Shown here in pieces: positions 42,417 through 50,500 of a DNA stretch of 64,000 bases. Made by a program: the position numbers and the translations under genes. The notes beneath the pieces are model-generated. The model was not told the DNA's origin. It did no database searches and saw nothing but the letters and a program-made list of their open reading frames with translations. Origin of the DNA: Micromonospora_G sp044901685 (GTDB lineage Bacteria > Actinomycetota > Actinomycetes > Mycobacteriales > Micromonosporaceae); contig NZ_JBJDPS010000025.1 in assembly GCF_044901685.1 (NCBI RefSeq), positions 1 to 64,000 of the forward strand, in the 5' to 3' direction. The first letter of the stretch is position 1, and every line of letters begins with the position of its first letter.

Positions 42417-43517
42417 GTGACCGTCCTCGACAGCCGGGCGCTCAACCGTGCGACGCTCGCCCGACAGTTGTTGCTCGATCGTGCCGACCTGCCGGTCCTC
42501 GACGCCGTCGCGCACCTGTGCGGTTTGCAGGCGCAGGAGCCGCAGGAGCCGTTCGTCGGGCTCTGGTCCCGGCTGCGCGACTTCGACCCGGTGATCCTCT
42601 CCGACCTGCTGACCCAGCGCCGTCTGGTACGGACCCACCTCATGCGCCGTACCGTGCATCTCCTCGCCGCCGACGACGTGCTGGCCTGGCGGGCCCGCCA
42701 CGACGGCATGCTGCGCCAGCGGGTGCTCGGCGTCTACCGCAGCGAACTCGCCGGGGTCGACCTCGACGAACTCGCCTCGGCGGGCCGGGCGGTGATGGCC
42801 GACGGCGAGCCCCGGTCGATGGGGGAACTCGCCCGACTGCTCGCCTCGCGCTGGCCCGACCCGGGGCCACGGGCGCTGGGCGAGATGCTGGTCGCCGCCC
42901 TGATCCCGATGGTGCAACTGCCGCCGCGCGGGCTGTGGCGGACGAGAGCGGGCGTGCGCAACGCGACCCTCGCCTCCTGGTTGGGACGCGAGATCGACCC
43001 GCCGGCACCGCAGGGCTGCGACCCGGTCGGCGCGGCGCTGGTGCGGCGTTATCTGGCCGCGTTCGGTCCCGCCGCCACGGCCGACCTGCGGGCCTGGTGC
43101 GGCCTGGCCGGGCTGCCGGCCGCGGTCGCCTCGGTACGCGAGGAACTGGTCACCTTCCGGGACGAGCGGGGACGGGAACTGCTGGACCTGCCCGGCGCAC
43201 CCCGCCCCGACCCCGACACACCGGCCCCGGTGCGGTTCCTACCGGCGTTCGACAACGCGCTGCTCGGTTACCACGACCGCAGCCGGATCGTCGACGACGC
43301 TGACCGGGGCCTGTCGGTCGCGGGTGCGCGCGTCGTCCTGGTCGACGGCCGGGTCGCCGCGACCTGGGGCGTCGACGCCGGCACGGTGACCGTCACGCCG
43401 CTGCGCCCGTTCTCCCGGTCCGAGCGGGTGACCGTGGCCGAGCAGGGGGAGGCGTTGGCGTCGTTCCTCTCGGACGACGAACACCGACGCGTACACCTCG
43501 ACGCGTCTTTCGACTGA
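42417..43517 (+). CDS. HTH_42 winged-helix protein, AlkZ-like DNA glycosylase candidate
   Basis: A 366-aa protein of the HTH_42 family, which includes AlkZ of Streptomyces, a glycosylase that unhooks azinomycin interstrand cross-links. The segment CGLQAQEPQEPF (about 35-46) carries QAQ at 38-40, matching the catalytic Q-x-Q motif of AlkZ relatives. Tandem winged helices are predicted over about 10-200, followed by a beta domain with FDNALLGYHDRSRI. GTG 42417 follows GGGAGGGG. A DNA-repair or self-protection role is inferred; no biosynthetic genes for a DNA-alkylating compound are seen here. Confidence 0.85.
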   Translation: MTVLDSRALNRATLARQLLLDRADLPVLDAVAHLCGLQAQEPQEPFVGLWSRLRDFDPVILSDLLTQRRLVRTHLMRRTVHLLAADDVLAWRARHDGMLRQRVLGVYRSELAGVDLDELASAGRAVMADGEPRSMGELARLLASRWPDPGPRALGEMLVAALIPMVQLPPRGLWRTRAGVRNATLASWLGREIDPPAPQGCDPVGAALVRRYLAAFGPAATADLRAWCGLAGLPAAVASVREELVTFRDERGRELLDLPGAPRPDPDTPAPVRFLPAFDNALLGYHDRSRIVDDADRGLSVAGARVVLVDGRVAATWGVDAGTVTVTPLRPFSRSERVTVAEQGEALASFLSDDEHRRVHLDASFD

Positions 43518-43623
43518 GCGGTGCCGTCCCGTGGCGGCACGGTGCGTGGCGACGGCGAGGCGCCGTCCCGCCGCCGTCCCGCCGCCGGAAGGCGGTCAGC
43601 CGCCCGGTACGGCGACGGCCGGC

Positions 43624-43854
43624 TCACGTACCAGGAACAGGAACGCCGTCGCGGTCGCACCACGCACCAACCACCTCGATCACCCAGGTGTGCGCCGGGG
43701 CGAACCCGTCCCGCAGCCGCTGCCGTACCCGCCGCTCGTCGTACCGGCCGAGCCGCTCCAGGTCCGGCCGCAGCACCACGGCCCGTAACTCGGCCACCGG
43801 CTCGACGTCCGCCGCCTTGGCCGGCCGGATCTCCCAGTCCGCCATGATCGCCAC
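43624..43854 (-). pseudogene. Truncated GNAT acetyltransferase
   Basis: The 76-aa frame begins like a GNAT enzyme (MADWEIRPAKAADVEPVAEL, then VRQRLRDGF and HTWVIEV) but stops just after the second strand. The acetyl-CoA-binding part (R/Q-x-x-G-x-G/A) is absent, and I find no shifted frame that restores it. Likely starts are GTG/ATG at 43854 or ATG 43845. It is 9 bases upstream of the nucleotidyltransferase stop on the same strand. Confidence 0.6.
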
Positions 43855-43863
43855 ACTGCGTGG

Positions 43864-44727
43864 TCAGGTGGTCGGCATGCTCCAACCGACCGGTCGACCG
43901 ACGGCCGCGCGTACCTGTGTCATCAGGTCCCGCGCCTGTTCGATCGTCTCGGTGATCCGCTGCGGGGACTGCCCGACATCGGCCAGCAGGGAGTGCGCCC
44001 GTGGCGCGAAGTCCGGTGGTGCGGCGGTGAGCCGTCCGGCCGAGGCCACCATCGCCTTTTCGTTGATCAACCATTCGCGGGCGTGGCCGTGCAGTGCCTG
44101 GCAGGCCACACCGACACCCCGGAACAGGCACCCCGCCGCGTACGTCGGATCGTCTCCGGCGGCACCGTAGCGGGCCAACTGCACGGCGAAGTCCGCCTCC
44201 CAGATCCCGTCGACCAGGGCGTCGCCCAGCGCCGCCGGGTACTCGCGGGTGCGGTCCCGCAGGTCGGTCAGCTCACCAGTCGGATCGGCCAGCACCCGGC
44301 ACAACGCGACCTCGCCCGCGTACGCGTGGGAGTAGAAGCCCAACGGGTGGCCAGGTTGGAAACCCACCTCGTAGCGCCCGTCCAGGCAGTCGGCCCAGAT
44401 CCGCCGGACCCGATCCAGGTCCCGGTAGATCCAGTCAACCCGCCATCCCCGTACGGTCAGCCAGCCGCCGCCGTCGACCCACGGCCCCCAGCCGCCCACC
44501 TCGGTCACCTCGGTCGGTGCGTCCGCCAGCTCCGCCGCCAGGGCCCGCAGCCCAGCCACGTCGAGGTCGCCCCGGTAGTACAGGCCGAGGTCGATGTCGG
44601 AGTCGGGCCGGTGGGTGCCACGGGCGCGACTGCCGCCGAGCGCCACCGCCACCACCCCGTCGAGCGCCACCAGCCGCTCGGCGAGCGCCACCAGCGCCTT
44701 GTCGTCCAATGCGTCAGATCCGATCAC
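43864..44727 (-). CDS. Nucleotidyltransferase domain protein (aminoglycoside adenylyltransferase-like fold)
   Basis: A 287-aa protein with the polymerase beta-like nucleotidyltransferase motif GGSRARGTHRPDSDIDLGLY: GGS at 31-33 and the metal-binding D44/D46. The helical remainder (about 110-287) resembles KNTase-C-type domains that hold a small-molecule substrate. It could adenylylate an antibiotic or another acceptor, but the substrate cannot be inferred. GTG 44727 is preferred since AGGA lies about 8 bases upstream; ATG 44760 and GTG 44826 are alternatives. Confidence 0.8.
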   Translation of the reverse strand: MIGSDALDDKALVALAERLVALDGVVAVALGGSRARGTHRPDSDIDLGLYYRGDLDVAGLRALAAELADAPTEVTEVGGWGPWVDGGGWLTVRGWRVDWIYRDLDRVRRIWADCLDGRYEVGFQPGHPLGFYSHAYAGEVALCRVLADPTGELTDLRDRTREYPAALGDALVDGIWEADFAVQLARYGAAGDDPTYAAGCLFRGVGVACQALHGHAREWLINEKAMVASAGRLTAAPPDFAPRAHSLLADVGQSPQRITETIEQARDLMTQVRAAVGRPVGWSMPTT

Positions 44728-44889
44728 TACGTGTCCTGGACCCGAACGAAAGTACCGCATCCCGCGCCTCGCGGGCGCCGAGTGAAACCGGGAACCGGAC
44801 GGCGCCGGCACGGGCGCGCGGGACACATCCGCACACCCGTGCCGGCGGTCGAGCCACCCCTCACGCCTCGGTCGAAGCGGTCGAACCGG

Positions 44890-46767
44890 TTACCGGGCGA
44901 CGCTCACCGCGAGCGCCGCCGTACGGGTCACCGTGCCGACGGCCTGCACGGTCAGTTTGTAGGTGCTGTTCGTCGGCATCGACGGTGACACGGCGACCGT
45001 CAGGGTCGCCGAGTTGCCGGCGTCAACGGTGATCGGGTTGAAGTCGGCCGTCAGGCCCGACGGCAGGCCGGTGGCCGACAGCGTCACCGGCTGCGTCAAC
45101 CCGTTGAGCAGGGAGGTCCTGACCGTGACGGCGATCCTGCCACCCGGGGCGACGGTGACCAGACCCGGCGAGACCGAGACGGAGAAGTCGCCCGCGCCGA
45201 TCGTGCAGACCGGCTCACCCGACTGCGCCGGAACGCTGACCGCGTTCCAGGCCGCCTTCACGATGTTGAACTCGGTGCAGCTGGTCGGGTAGAGGTTCTT
45301 CGCCGCGTTCAGCGTCGCGACCCGTACGTTGGCGTACCGCCAGGTCGAGGTCTTGGCCAGCAGTGCGTTGTAGTAGATCTCGCCGGCCTTGCGGATGCCC
45401 AGACCGGCCACGGTGGAACCGTTGCAGGTCGGGCTCGCCGGCTTGCCGCCGCCCGGGTTCGAGCCCTCGGCGACCAGGTAGAACCAGTGGTTGAGCGGTC
45501 CGGCCGCCGCGTGCACCTCGGTGTTCGGGATCGACGGGGTCCAGCAGTTCGGGTCGCCGACCAGCGACGGGTTGTACATGTACCGGATCGGGCCCCGGCC
45601 GTTGAAGTCGATCTCCTCGCCGACCTGGTAGTCCGGCGGGTCCAGGGGGTTGTTGGCGTACGCCTCGGTGAGCGCGCCGAAGATGTCGCCGGTCGCCTCG
45701 TTGAGGCCGCCGTTCTCGTTGTCCCGGCCGGGGCCGCCCGGGGTGTACTGGAAGATGGCGTGGCCCAGTTCGTGCGCCACCACGTCGATCGCGGTGGCCT
45801 GGCGGGTGTTCGCCGCGTTGTGGCCGAAGTTGGCGATGGCGCCGTTCCAGTAGGCGTTCACGTCGTCGAGCCCGACGCGCACGGACGGGCTGCCGCCGTT
45901 GCCGTTGAACCCGTTGCGGCCGAACCACTGAGCGAGCATGTCCCACTGCCGTTGGGCCGCGTACATCGTGTCGACGCAGGCGGTCTCCAGGCTGGTGCCG
46001 GAGCCGTTGCCCCACACGTCGTCGGTGCCGCTGTACGTGCCGCCGTCCTGCCCGCCGCACCTCAGCCCCGGGCGGAGTCCGTCGGTCATCGTCCAGACGC
46101 CGGTGGAGCCGGACGTGTCGACGAAGACGTTGCCGTTGTAGTAGCCGTTGCCGACCCCGGCCCGGACCTCGTCGTACGACTCGGCCACCGCGCCGGTGGC
46201 GGCGTCGACGAAGACGTGCAGCCTGCTCGGGCGTCCGCCGGCCTGACCGGTCACGACGGTCTCCCAGGTGAGCTTCGGTGTCGCCCCGGCGAGTACCACC
46301 AGGCGCGGGGTGGACGTTCCGGCCGTCGAGGTGAGTCGGGCCCGGGCGGTGGCGGTCGCCTGGGCGGCGGTCACGGTCGCGGTGGTGGCCACGCTGATCG
46401 GCCGGTCCTGGGCCACGGCGGTGCCGAGCACGGCACCGGTCGGATCGGTGGTGATCACCACGTCCCCGCCGACCACCGGCAGACCCTGGTGGGTGCGTTC
46501 GTAGCTCACGTAGTGCAGGCCCCGGCCGCCGGCCTGGATGCCGACGCGGTGCAGTACGTCACCGGGAGCGCGGTGCAGCGCGCTCGCCGTGCCGGCGACG
46601 TACCGGTCGGCGGCGGTGGCGGCGAGCGTGGCGGGGGTGTTGCCGGACGGGGGCGGGACGACGGGTGCCGCCACGGCGGGTCGTACGACGACGGGTGACG
46701 CGGCGAGCGTCAGTGCCGTTCCGGTGGCGATGGCCACCAGACCTCGGCGGAGGAGGTTGCGTCTCAC
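44890..46767 (-). CDS. Secreted M4 (thermolysin-like) metallopeptidase with C-terminal Ig-like domain
   Basis: A 625-aa exported neutral protease. A signal peptide occupies about 1-34 (RR-containing n-region, cleavage after AVA), followed by an FTP/PepSY-type propeptide (about 45-200). The M4 catalytic domain has the zinc-binding HELGH at 332-336 and the third ligand Glu357 in NEATGD. A beta-sandwich C-terminal domain (about 525-625, GLVTVAPGGRIAVTV, LSATGLPSGL) probably binds substrate or surface. The start GTG 46767 has an AAGGAG ribosome site. The twin arginines near the start might allow Tat export, but the motif is weak. Confidence 0.93.
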   Translation of the reverse strand: MRRNLLRRGLVAIATGTALTLAASPVVVRPAVAAPVVPPPSGNTPATLAATAADRYVAGTASALHRAPGDVLHRVGIQAGGRGLHYVSYERTHQGLPVVGGDVVITTDPTGAVLGTAVAQDRPISVATTATVTAAQATATARARLTSTAGTSTPRLVVLAGATPKLTWETVVTGQAGGRPSRLHVFVDAATGAVAESYDEVRAGVGNGYYNGNVFVDTSGSTGVWTMTDGLRPGLRCGGQDGGTYSGTDDVWGNGSGTSLETACVDTMYAAQRQWDMLAQWFGRNGFNGNGGSPSVRVGLDDVNAYWNGAIANFGHNAANTRQATAIDVVAHELGHAIFQYTPGGPGRDNENGGLNEATGDIFGALTEAYANNPLDPPDYQVGEEIDFNGRGPIRYMYNPSLVGDPNCWTPSIPNTEVHAAAGPLNHWFYLVAEGSNPGGGKPASPTCNGSTVAGLGIRKAGEIYYNALLAKTSTWRYANVRVATLNAAKNLYPTSCTEFNIVKAAWNAVSVPAQSGEPVCTIGAGDFSVSVSPGLVTVAPGGRIAVTVRTSLLNGLTQPVTLSATGLPSGLTADFNPITVDAGNSATLTVAVSPSMPTNSTYKLTVQAVGTVTRTAALAVSVAR

Positions 46768-47023
46768 CTGGGTGCTCCTTGTCTTCCCGAGTAGGGCGGC
46801 CCGCCCGGGGCCGAGTGCGGCGGCCCAGCCGGGAACCGGCCCCGGCCGTCGGGTCACCGTCGGCGGGCCACCGGCTGACGTTGATCGTCTGTTGAAAGCT
46901 ATGCATCGGGCACGAGCAGCCGAAACAGGGAAAACCCTTGTCCTTTGTAGACGTCGTGAGATCCGGCCCGGGTCGTTTGCCGTCGGGTCGCCCACGCGCG
47001 ACGACGCCGCGGCCGGCGGGCGG

Positions 47024-50000
47024 TCAGCGCCCGTACAGTCGGGAGCTGAGCTGGGTGCGCGAGCGGACCCCGAGCTTGCGGTAGACGCGGGTCAGTGTCG
47101 CCTCGACGGTCTTGACGCTGACGAACAGCTCCGCCGCGATCTCCCGGTTGGTCGCGCCCTGTCCCACCAGGCCGGCGATGCGTGCCTCGGTCGAGGTGAG
47201 CGCACCGCCGGGCAGCAGTTCGGCCGGTACGCGCCTCGGCGTCGCCGCCGTACCGGCCCGCGTCGCCTCGGCCGGTCGCGCCGTCGCGCTGTACCCGGCG
47301 GCGGGCCCGGTGGGCATCCGGGCTCCTGCGGTCGATCCGTCCGTGGCGGCGAGTCCCGTGGCGACCTGTGGTCCTGCGGTCGACCCGTCCGCCGGTCGAC
47401 GCTCGACCGCGCGCCATTCGACCACGTCGAAGCGGTGGGCCACGACGGGCGTCGCCGGTTCTGGCCCGCCACCCCCGAGCCGGGCCAGCGTACGGCCCGC
47501 CTGCTCGACCCATGGCCTGGCGTCGATCCGACCGAAGATCGTCAGCGCGGCGTCGACCGCGAGGCGCGCGGCGGCGTACCGACGTCGTCGCCGTTCGGCA
47601 CCGCCCTGCACCAGCAACGCGTGCCCCTGCTCGATCGGCTGGCCCAACGTGGCGAAGCACTCGGCCGACGAGGCGGCGAGGTCCACCGCCGACTCCAGGT
47701 CGCCCCGCTCGGCCAGCACCAGGGCCGCCGCGCGGTCGAGCCGCGCCGTCACCCCGGCGGGGTGGCCGAGGCGGAGGGCGGCCCTGCGGCCGTCCGCGAC
47801 GGTGTCGGCCGCCTCGTCGTACGCACCGAGCGCGGCCAGTCCCGAGGCCAGGTCACCGTGCCAGCGCAGCAGGGAGGGGTCGGCCACCCCCTGCGCGGCC
47901 TCCAGGTCACGCAACCGGCGCAACGCCTCCACGCCAGCCCGGTTCTGTCCGGTACGCAGCCGCGCCTGGCCGAGCACGTGCAGGTTACGGCCGAGATGGA
48001 CGCTGTCGCGTTCCTCCTCCGAGGCGCGCGTCCCGCGTTCGGCGTACGCCAGTGCCCGGGGCAACCGGCCACCGGCGAGTTCGGCCACGGCGAGGCTGTA
48101 CCAGCACGGGCCCGGGCTGCGGCGCGCCTGCTCGCAGAGGCGCATCGCGCGCTGCGCGTAGTGCAACGCCTCCCGGCAGCGTCCGGCCCGAGCCGACACC
48201 TCGGCGAGGCCCCGGAGCACCTCGATGTGCTCGTCGCCGCCGCCCCGGTCGGTCAGCGCCAGCAGGGTGAGCAGTATGTCGCGAGCCGCGTCGATCCGGT
48301 CGTCGGCGAACGCGAAACACGCGGTCAGGAAACGTGGTGTCTGGTGTAGCCGCCCGCTCGCCTCCGGCGCCGACCGCGCCAGGGCCCGGGCGAGCGTCTG
48401 GACGTGACCGGGCTGCGCGCGTACCCGCTGCACCTGGGCTCGTACCACCAGCGCCATCGCCTCGGTGGCGGCGTCGCCGGCCACCCGGGCGTACCTGATC
48501 GCCGCGTCGGCCTCGGCGGATGCCCGCGCCGCCGCACCGGCGCCGAGCGCGCGCCGAGCCAGCCGCAGGCGGAGTGGCGCGAGCAGGGCGGCCGAACTCC
48601 CCGCCTCGGCGAGCGCGGCGGCGAACGCGTGGTCCATCTCCGCGATGGCCCCGTCGGCGAGATCGATCAGCACCGTCCGGGCCCGGACCCGGTACGCGGT
48701 CGCGCTCTCCCCGGCGAGGACGGCCTCCGCCGCCCGACCGGCGAGGTCGGGCAGACCCGCGACCGCTCCCGCTTCCGCCGCCGTCACCAGCCACGCCTGT
48801 CGCTGCTGGTGCTCGGCGGTCGGGGTCCGCTCGGCGGCGAGCAGATACAGTTCGGCGCCGAGCCCGTGTGCTCCCCGCCGCAGCGCGGTCTCGGCCGCCG
48901 TGATCAGCGACCGGGTCAACCCGGGGACCGGGCCCTCGCTCGCCAGCGCGTGATGCCGCACGCGGTCGGCCCGGTCGGTGGCCGCCTCGGCCAACGCCGC
49001 GTGAATCGTCGCCCGGCGTGCCGCGCCCGCGTCGTCGACCAGCACCGTGCGTACGCCCACCGGGGTCAGGCGGACCACCGGCCCGTCGAGTTCGACCAGG
49101 CCGACCGACCCGGCGAGCCGGACGTGGCGTTCCGCCTCCGCCCGCCCGGCCAGCCGCAACCGTGCCACCGTGGGCCGGGCGGCGAGCGCGGCGAACAGGA
49201 GTGTCTCGGTGACCTCGGGGCCGAGCGCGTCGAGCCGCCGACGCAGTCGGGCCCGTACCGTGGCGGGCAGGGGCAGCGACCGCCACGCGGTTTCCGGCCC
49301 GGAACCGAAGGCGCCGCCCAGGGCCAGTGCCAGGTACGGGTTGCCGCCGCTCTCCGCGTGCAGCCGGCTCGCCGCGCGGCCGGAGAACCGGTGCGCCTCC
49401 AGCAGCGCGGCCAGGTCGGCGGCGTCGAGTGGTGGCACGGCGAGTTCGAGCACCGGCGCCGGGCTCATCCCGGTGGCGCGCTCGACCGCGTCGGGTTCCG
49501 CCGGACGTACGGCGGCCACCGTGCGGACCGGGGACCCGCCGACCCGCCGTACCGCGTAGCCGATCGCGGTGGCCGAAGCGGCGTCCAACCACTGCGTGTC
49601 GTCGAGCAACAGCAGCACCGGCTGCCGCCGCGCGATGCGCTCCAGCGCGTCACGCAGCGCGCGACCGCAGGCCAGTTCGAAGCCCGGACGGTCCCTAGCG
49701 GCGGGCGGTACCACCGGTCCCAGCAGGACGGCCTCGACGGCGGCCCGAGGGCCCGGCGGCAGTTCGACCAGCACCCCGGACGGGAACTGGGTGAACAGGT
49801 CGACCAGTCCGGAGTAGGGCATCGACCGCTCGGCTTCGGCCGGTGCGAGGCGTAGGACGCGGGTGCCCGGGGACGCGGCCGCGCCCACCTCGCCGAGGAT
49901 CGCCGACTTACCGATACCGTCGGGGCCGGTGAGGACCACGCCGCCGCCCGTGGCCAGCCAGGTCTGGATGCTGCTCAGCAGTTCGGCCCGGCCGAACAAC

Positions 50001-50038
50001 TGGGAGCGGCGACTGGCGGGGAGACTGCCGCTGCGCAC
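47024..50038 (-). CDS. LAL-type LuxR regulator (large AAA ATPase with C-terminal LuxR HTH)
   Basis: A 1004-aa regulator. The N-terminal ATPase has Walker A GPDGIGKS (38-45) and Walker B VLLLLDDTQW (141-150). A long alpha-helical TPR-like middle (about 400-900) follows, and the last ~65 residues are a LuxR helix-turn-helix (LTSTEARIAGLV, GATNREIAAELFVSVKTVEATL). Such MalT-like regulators often control secondary metabolism or catabolic genes in actinomycetes. GTG 50038 has a near-ideal TAGGAGGACG ribosome site; the frame open to 50311 is leader. A Ala/Thr-rich linker (about 895-940) precedes the HTH. It is upstream of the M4 peptidase on the same strand, and divergent from the ABC exporter. Confidence 0.92.
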   Translation of the reverse strand: MRSGSLPASRRSQLFGRAELLSSIQTWLATGGGVVLTGPDGIGKSAILGEVGAAASPGTRVLRLAPAEAERSMPYSGLVDLFTQFPSGVLVELPPGPRAAVEAVLLGPVVPPAARDRPGFELACGRALRDALERIARRQPVLLLLDDTQWLDAASATAIGYAVRRVGGSPVRTVAAVRPAEPDAVERATGMSPAPVLELAVPPLDAADLAALLEAHRFSGRAASRLHAESGGNPYLALALGGAFGSGPETAWRSLPLPATVRARLRRRLDALGPEVTETLLFAALAARPTVARLRLAGRAEAERHVRLAGSVGLVELDGPVVRLTPVGVRTVLVDDAGAARRATIHAALAEAATDRADRVRHHALASEGPVPGLTRSLITAAETALRRGAHGLGAELYLLAAERTPTAEHQQRQAWLVTAAEAGAVAGLPDLAGRAAEAVLAGESATAYRVRARTVLIDLADGAIAEMDHAFAAALAEAGSSAALLAPLRLRLARRALGAGAAARASAEADAAIRYARVAGDAATEAMALVVRAQVQRVRAQPGHVQTLARALARSAPEASGRLHQTPRFLTACFAFADDRIDAARDILLTLLALTDRGGGDEHIEVLRGLAEVSARAGRCREALHYAQRAMRLCEQARRSPGPCWYSLAVAELAGGRLPRALAYAERGTRASEEERDSVHLGRNLHVLGQARLRTGQNRAGVEALRRLRDLEAAQGVADPSLLRWHGDLASGLAALGAYDEAADTVADGRRAALRLGHPAGVTARLDRAAALVLAERGDLESAVDLAASSAECFATLGQPIEQGHALLVQGGAERRRRRYAAARLAVDAALTIFGRIDARPWVEQAGRTLARLGGGGPEPATPVVAHRFDVVEWRAVERRPADGSTAGPQVATGLAATDGSTAGARMPTGPAAGYSATARPAEATRAGTAATPRRVPAELLPGGALTSTEARIAGLVGQGATNREIAAELFVSVKTVEATLTRVYRKLGVRSRTQLSSRLYGR

Positions 50039-50500
50039 CGTCCTCCTACTCGAACGTGCTTCCGGCTGCCGAGGTCCCGCCAGACGTCGCGGCAGCCCTT
50101 CCTTGATCAGTTCGCAGCAAGCGTAGGAGGTGGTCGACGCCGCATCAATCCCCGTACGGTCCGAAGTCACGCCGGTCGCCGTAGCCGGCGTGGGTCGGTC
50201 GGCACCGGGATGGCCCGGCCGCCACCGTCGCCGCCGATTTCCGTGGGGCGGGGCCCTCGCGCCCGGGAGCTTCACCGCTCCGACGTGGCTCTTGATACAC
50301 GCGTTCGACACGCCGGTAACCGCGTGACTCGATCTGATTGCCGAACGTAGGCTCGCTGGGCGCGGTTGTCTCCGTCGGAGCGGAGTCGTCCGTCCCGTCC
50401 GTCAACGCCAGTTCCCCGGCGGATCGCCGGGCGATACACGCTGCCCCGAATCGCTGCCGCCGTGTGCCGCCCGAGCGTCACCGCCGCCTGAGGAGGTCGT
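50039..50500. other. Divergent promoter region between LAL regulator and ABC exporter
   Basis: A 462-base gene-free stretch. The ribosome site of the regulator (minus strand) lies at about 50042-50048, and GAGGAGG of the exporter ends at 50496. A minus-strand frame at 50145-50405 begins with a plausible acidic peptide (TDGTDDSAPTETTAPSE) but from TTG with a weak ribosome site. It turns into Arg/Pro-rich non-coding-like sequence, so I do not call it. No clear -35/-10 pair is visible. Confidence 0.6.

Noticed and set aside
50145..50405. 86-codon minus-strand frame between the LAL regulator and the ABC exporter
   Set aside because: Starts with TTG, has only a weak ribosome site, and the second half is non-protein-like; not supported as a gene or peptide precursor.
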